Source: Pseudomonadota bacterium
GTDB lineage: Bacteria; Pseudomonadota; Gammaproteobacteria; Steroidobacterales; Steroidobacteraceae
Direction of reading: 5' to 3'
NCBI GenBank assembly: GCA_021850555.1
Contig: JAJZLX010000327.1
Coordinates: forward strand, 1,674-18,726
Length of the DNA stretch: 17,053 bases
Shown: positions 15,169 to 17,053 of the stretch, piece by piece
Numbering within the stretch: position 1 is the stretch's first letter
Layout: each line of letters begins with the position of its first letter
Notes under the pieces: model-generated
The model's input: the letters and a program-made list of their open reading frames with translations, nothing else
The model's database searches: none
What the model was told of the DNA's origin: nothing
Position numbers and translations under genes: made by a program

Positions 15169-16286
15169 GCGCCTCGCTCGAGAGGCTTGCCGGACTGTTG
15201 CGCAAGGAGGCGCTACAGATCATGCGTGACCCGTCCGCACTCGCGATCGCGTTCCTCCTGCCAGCGATGCTGCTGGTACTGTTCGGATACGGCGTCACGC
15301 TCGATCCGCACAACGTTCCTCTGGCGGTCGTGGTCGAGCGGCCGGATGCGCTCACGGAGAGCTTCGTCGCGCAATTGCGCGGCACGTCCTATTTCACTCC
15401 GGAGTCTTTCCTGAGCATCCAGGCCGCCGATCGCGCTTTGCACTCCCGTCAGGTGAGCGGCATCGTTTGGCTGCGCGAGAACTTCACGCGGCGGGTGCTC
15501 TCATCCGGTGGTGCTCCGATTGGCGTGTTCGTCAACGGTGTCGACGCGAATACCGCTCGACTCATCGAGGGTTATCTCCAGCAGGTCTGGGCGAAGTGGC
15601 TGGTGGCGCGCGGTCGGTCGCTGGGATCGGCTCGAGGGCTGCCGATCGAGGTTGAGCCGCGGGTGCGCTTCAACCCGGCGGTCAGCAGTCGGGATTACCT
15701 GGTTCCGGGGCTGATCGCGCTCGTCATGACGCTCACCGGGGCGCTGCTGACCTCGCTGGTCATTGCTCGAGAGTGGGAACGCGGCACGCTCGAGGCGCTG
15801 ATGGCCACGCGGGCGACAATCCAGGAGATTCTGCTCGCCAAGCTCGTGCCGAATTTCGTGTTGGGCATGGGCGGCATGCTGGCGACACTGGTACTGGCCG
15901 TGACCTTGTTCGGAGTCCCGTTTCGCGGCTCGCTCCTGGTGCTGACCGGGGCATCCGCACTGTTCCTGCTGGCTGCCCTGGGCATGGGCCTGCTCATCTC
16001 GAGCGTCGCCCGAAATCAGTTCGTCGCCGGTCAGATCGCCGTGATCGCGACGTTCCTGCCCGCGTTCATCCTCTCGGGGTTCGTATTCGACATCGGCAGC
16101 ATGCCGTGGGGAATCCGCTTGCTCACGCACATCGTCGCCGCGCGCTACTTCGTGGCGATCCTGCAGAGCGAGTTTCTCGCCGGCAACCTCTGGTCGGTGA
16201 TCGCCCCGAACGCGGTGGCGCTGTGCGTCATGGCGGTGGTATTCCTGGGCGCGGCCAGGCTGCGCGCGCGCAAGCGCCTGGATTGA
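15165..16286 (+). CDS. ABC-2 type permease subunit, YbhS-like
   Basis: A 373-residue inner-membrane permease of the ABC-2 exporter class. It has a cytoplasmic N-terminal helix (LAGLLRKEALQIMRDP, 8-23), TM1 (about 25-44), a large extracytoplasmic domain (about 46-175), and five more segments (about 178-201, 228-250, 256-280, 288-310, 344-364). The coupling-helix motif REWERGTLEALMATRAT (202-218), typical of ABC-2 permeases, follows TM2. In the YbhGFSR system two such subunits form the export pore. The 4-base ATGA overlap with the ATPase gene and 5-base gap to the next permease show a single transcript. Exported compounds in related systems include dyes, drugs and small cations, but that does not fix the substrate here. 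Confidence 0.92.
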   Translation: MSASLERLAGLLRKEALQIMRDPSALAIAFLLPAMLLVLFGYGVTLDPHNVPLAVVVERPDALTESFVAQLRGTSYFTPESFLSIQAADRALHSRQVSGIVWLRENFTRRVLSSGGAPIGVFVNGVDANTARLIEGYLQQVWAKWLVARGRSLGSARGLPIEVEPRVRFNPAVSSRDYLVPGLIALVMTLTGALLTSLVIAREWERGTLEALMATRATIQEILLAKLVPNFVLGMGGMLATLVLAVTLFGVPFRGSLLVLTGASALFLLAALGMGLLISSVARNQFVAGQIAVIATFLPAFILSGFVFDIGSMPWGIRLLTHIVAARYFVAILQSEFLAGNLWSVIAPNAVALCVMAVVFLGAARLRARKRLD

Positions 16287-16291
16287 CACGT

Positions 16292-17053
16292 ATGTGGCGG
16301 GCCATCATTGCGCTCATCGTGAAAGAGCTGCTGGCGGTCCTGAAAGACCCCAGGAGCCGGTTGGTTCTGGTCGTTCCGCCGCTCGTTCAACTGATCGTGT
16401 TCGGCTACGCCGCGACCTTCGATCTCAATCGGGTCCCCATCGCCGTCTACAACCAGGATGGAAGCGCTGCCTCGCGCGAGCTGGTGGCGCGATTCCTCGG
16501 GGCGCACGTGTTCCGGGGGCTCGCCTCGCTCAAGAGCGCGCGCCGGATCACACCGCTGATCGATGCGCGCGAAGTGGGGCTCGTGCTTGCGATCGACCGC
16601 CACTTCACCGGCGATCTCCTGACGCATCGGCCCGCGCCGGTGCAGCTCATCGTCGATGGGCGGGACTCGAACACCGCGCTCATCATATTGGGATACGCGA
16701 ACTCGATCATCACGGGTTTCAGCCTGGACTGGCAGCGAGCCCATGGGGGAGGAGCGGTCCCGGCGGTGCTGGATGTGCGCACCCGCTACAATCCGCAGCT
16801 GAGTTCCCGTTGGTTCATCGTGCCCGGTATCGTCGCTCTGCTCACTCAGGTGGTGACGCTGCTGGTGGTGGGCCTTTCGGTCGCGCGCGAGCGCGAACTC
16901 GGAACATTCGATCAATTGCTCGTGACGCCGTTCCGGCAGGTCGAGATCCTGCTCGGGAAGGGCATTCCGGGCCTGCTGATTGGCACGATCGAGGCCTCGG
17001 CGACGATTCTGGTCGCGGTTCTGTGGTTCCACGTGCCCGTGCGCGGCAGCCTG
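16292..17053 (+). CDS. ABC-2 type permease subunit, YbhR-like (5' part only)
   Basis: The first 254 residues of a second ABC-2 permease, running off the window edge (the family is about 370). It starts at ATG 16292, five bases after the preceding stop. It parallels its neighbour: N-terminal KELLAVLKDP (11-20), TM1 (about 22-42), an extracytoplasmic domain (about 44-172) with YNQD (53-56), TM2 (about 174-197), the ABC-2 motif RERELGTFDQLLVTP (199-213), and the start of TM3 (about 226-247). The remaining TMs and the C-terminus are outside. The two permeases are clearly paralogous by layout, and together they form the heterodimeric pore driven by the double ATPase. Confidence 0.9.
   Translation, partial: MWRAIIALIVKELLAVLKDPRSRLVLVVPPLVQLIVFGYAATFDLNRVPIAVYNQDGSAASRELVARFLGAHVFRGLASLKSARRITPLIDAREVGLVLAIDRHFTGDLLTHRPAPVQLIVDGRDSNTALIILGYANSIITGFSLDWQRAHGGGAVPAVLDVRTRYNPQLSSRWFIVPGIVALLTQVVTLLVVGLSVARERELGTFDQLLVTPFRQVEILLGKGIPGLLIGTIEASATILVAVLWFHVPVRGSL

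Noticed and set aside
13408..17032. Long minus-strand ORFs (13408-14337, 15501-16289, 16145-17032)
   Set aside because: Shadows of the ATPase and permease genes; composition typical of reverse-frame readings, with no domains.
1..17053. Mobile element, prophage, CRISPR, toxin-antitoxin or defence system
   Set aside because: No transposase, integrase, long terminal inverted repeats, spaced direct repeats or known defence domain seen on either strand.

Overview
The window is gene-dense, GC-rich DNA from a Gram-negative proteobacterium, probably a gammaproteobacterium. The evidence is a TonB-dependent outer-membrane receptor, two lipoproteins with lipoboxes, a TolC/NodT-type outer-membrane channel, a YbhG/F/S/R-type exporter, and many GTG/TTG starts with 4-base ATGA overlaps. 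I cannot name a genus. No tRNA, rRNA, CRISPR array, insertion sequence or integrase was seen.

Layout. (1) Positions 1-2414, plus strand: the end of a YnjD-like ABC ATPase gene, a mercuric-reductase-like FAD/NAD disulfide oxidoreductase, and a TIGR04283-type family-2 glycosyltransferase, packed as an operon. (2) Positions 2426-6938, minus strand: a TonB-dependent receptor, a 358-base repeat-rich spacer, and a PAS-GGDEF-EAL protein whose two c-di-GMP domains both look catalytically dead. (3) Positions 7130-9084, plus strand: a Cys/Met-metabolism PLP enzyme (cystathionine gamma-synthase/lyase type) and a Tyr-type glutathione S-transferase. (4) Positions 9112-10434, minus strand: a patatin-like phospholipase lipoprotein. 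(5) Positions 10711 to the window end, plus strand: a five-gene efflux operon with an outer-membrane channel lipoprotein, a YbhG-like periplasmic adaptor, a YbhF-like double ATPase, and two ABC-2 permeases (YbhS-like and YbhR-like; the last is cut by the window edge).

How the genes work together. Block 5 is a self-contained tripartite ABC exporter. The double ATPase drives two half-permeases, the adaptor spans the periplasm, and the channel crosses the outer membrane. The ATPase is asymmetric: residue matching predicts one good and one degenerate composite ATP site. Block 1 resembles gene sets that link an uptake ABC transporter to a membrane-associated oxidoreductase, but its substrate cannot be read from this window. 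The PLP enzyme and glutathione S-transferase are both sulfur-related and may be co-transcribed.

Most unusual local observations: both convergent gene junctions (2411-2429 and 9079-9117) are hairpins in which the two opposing TGA stop codons pair with each other; the GGDEF/EAL protein has lost residues in both domains; and the spacer at 4793-5150 holds several short direct repeats plus two mutually exclusive hairpins. I found no convincing undescribed multi-gene defence or mobile system. Most of the window is recognisable housekeeping or accessory envelope biology.
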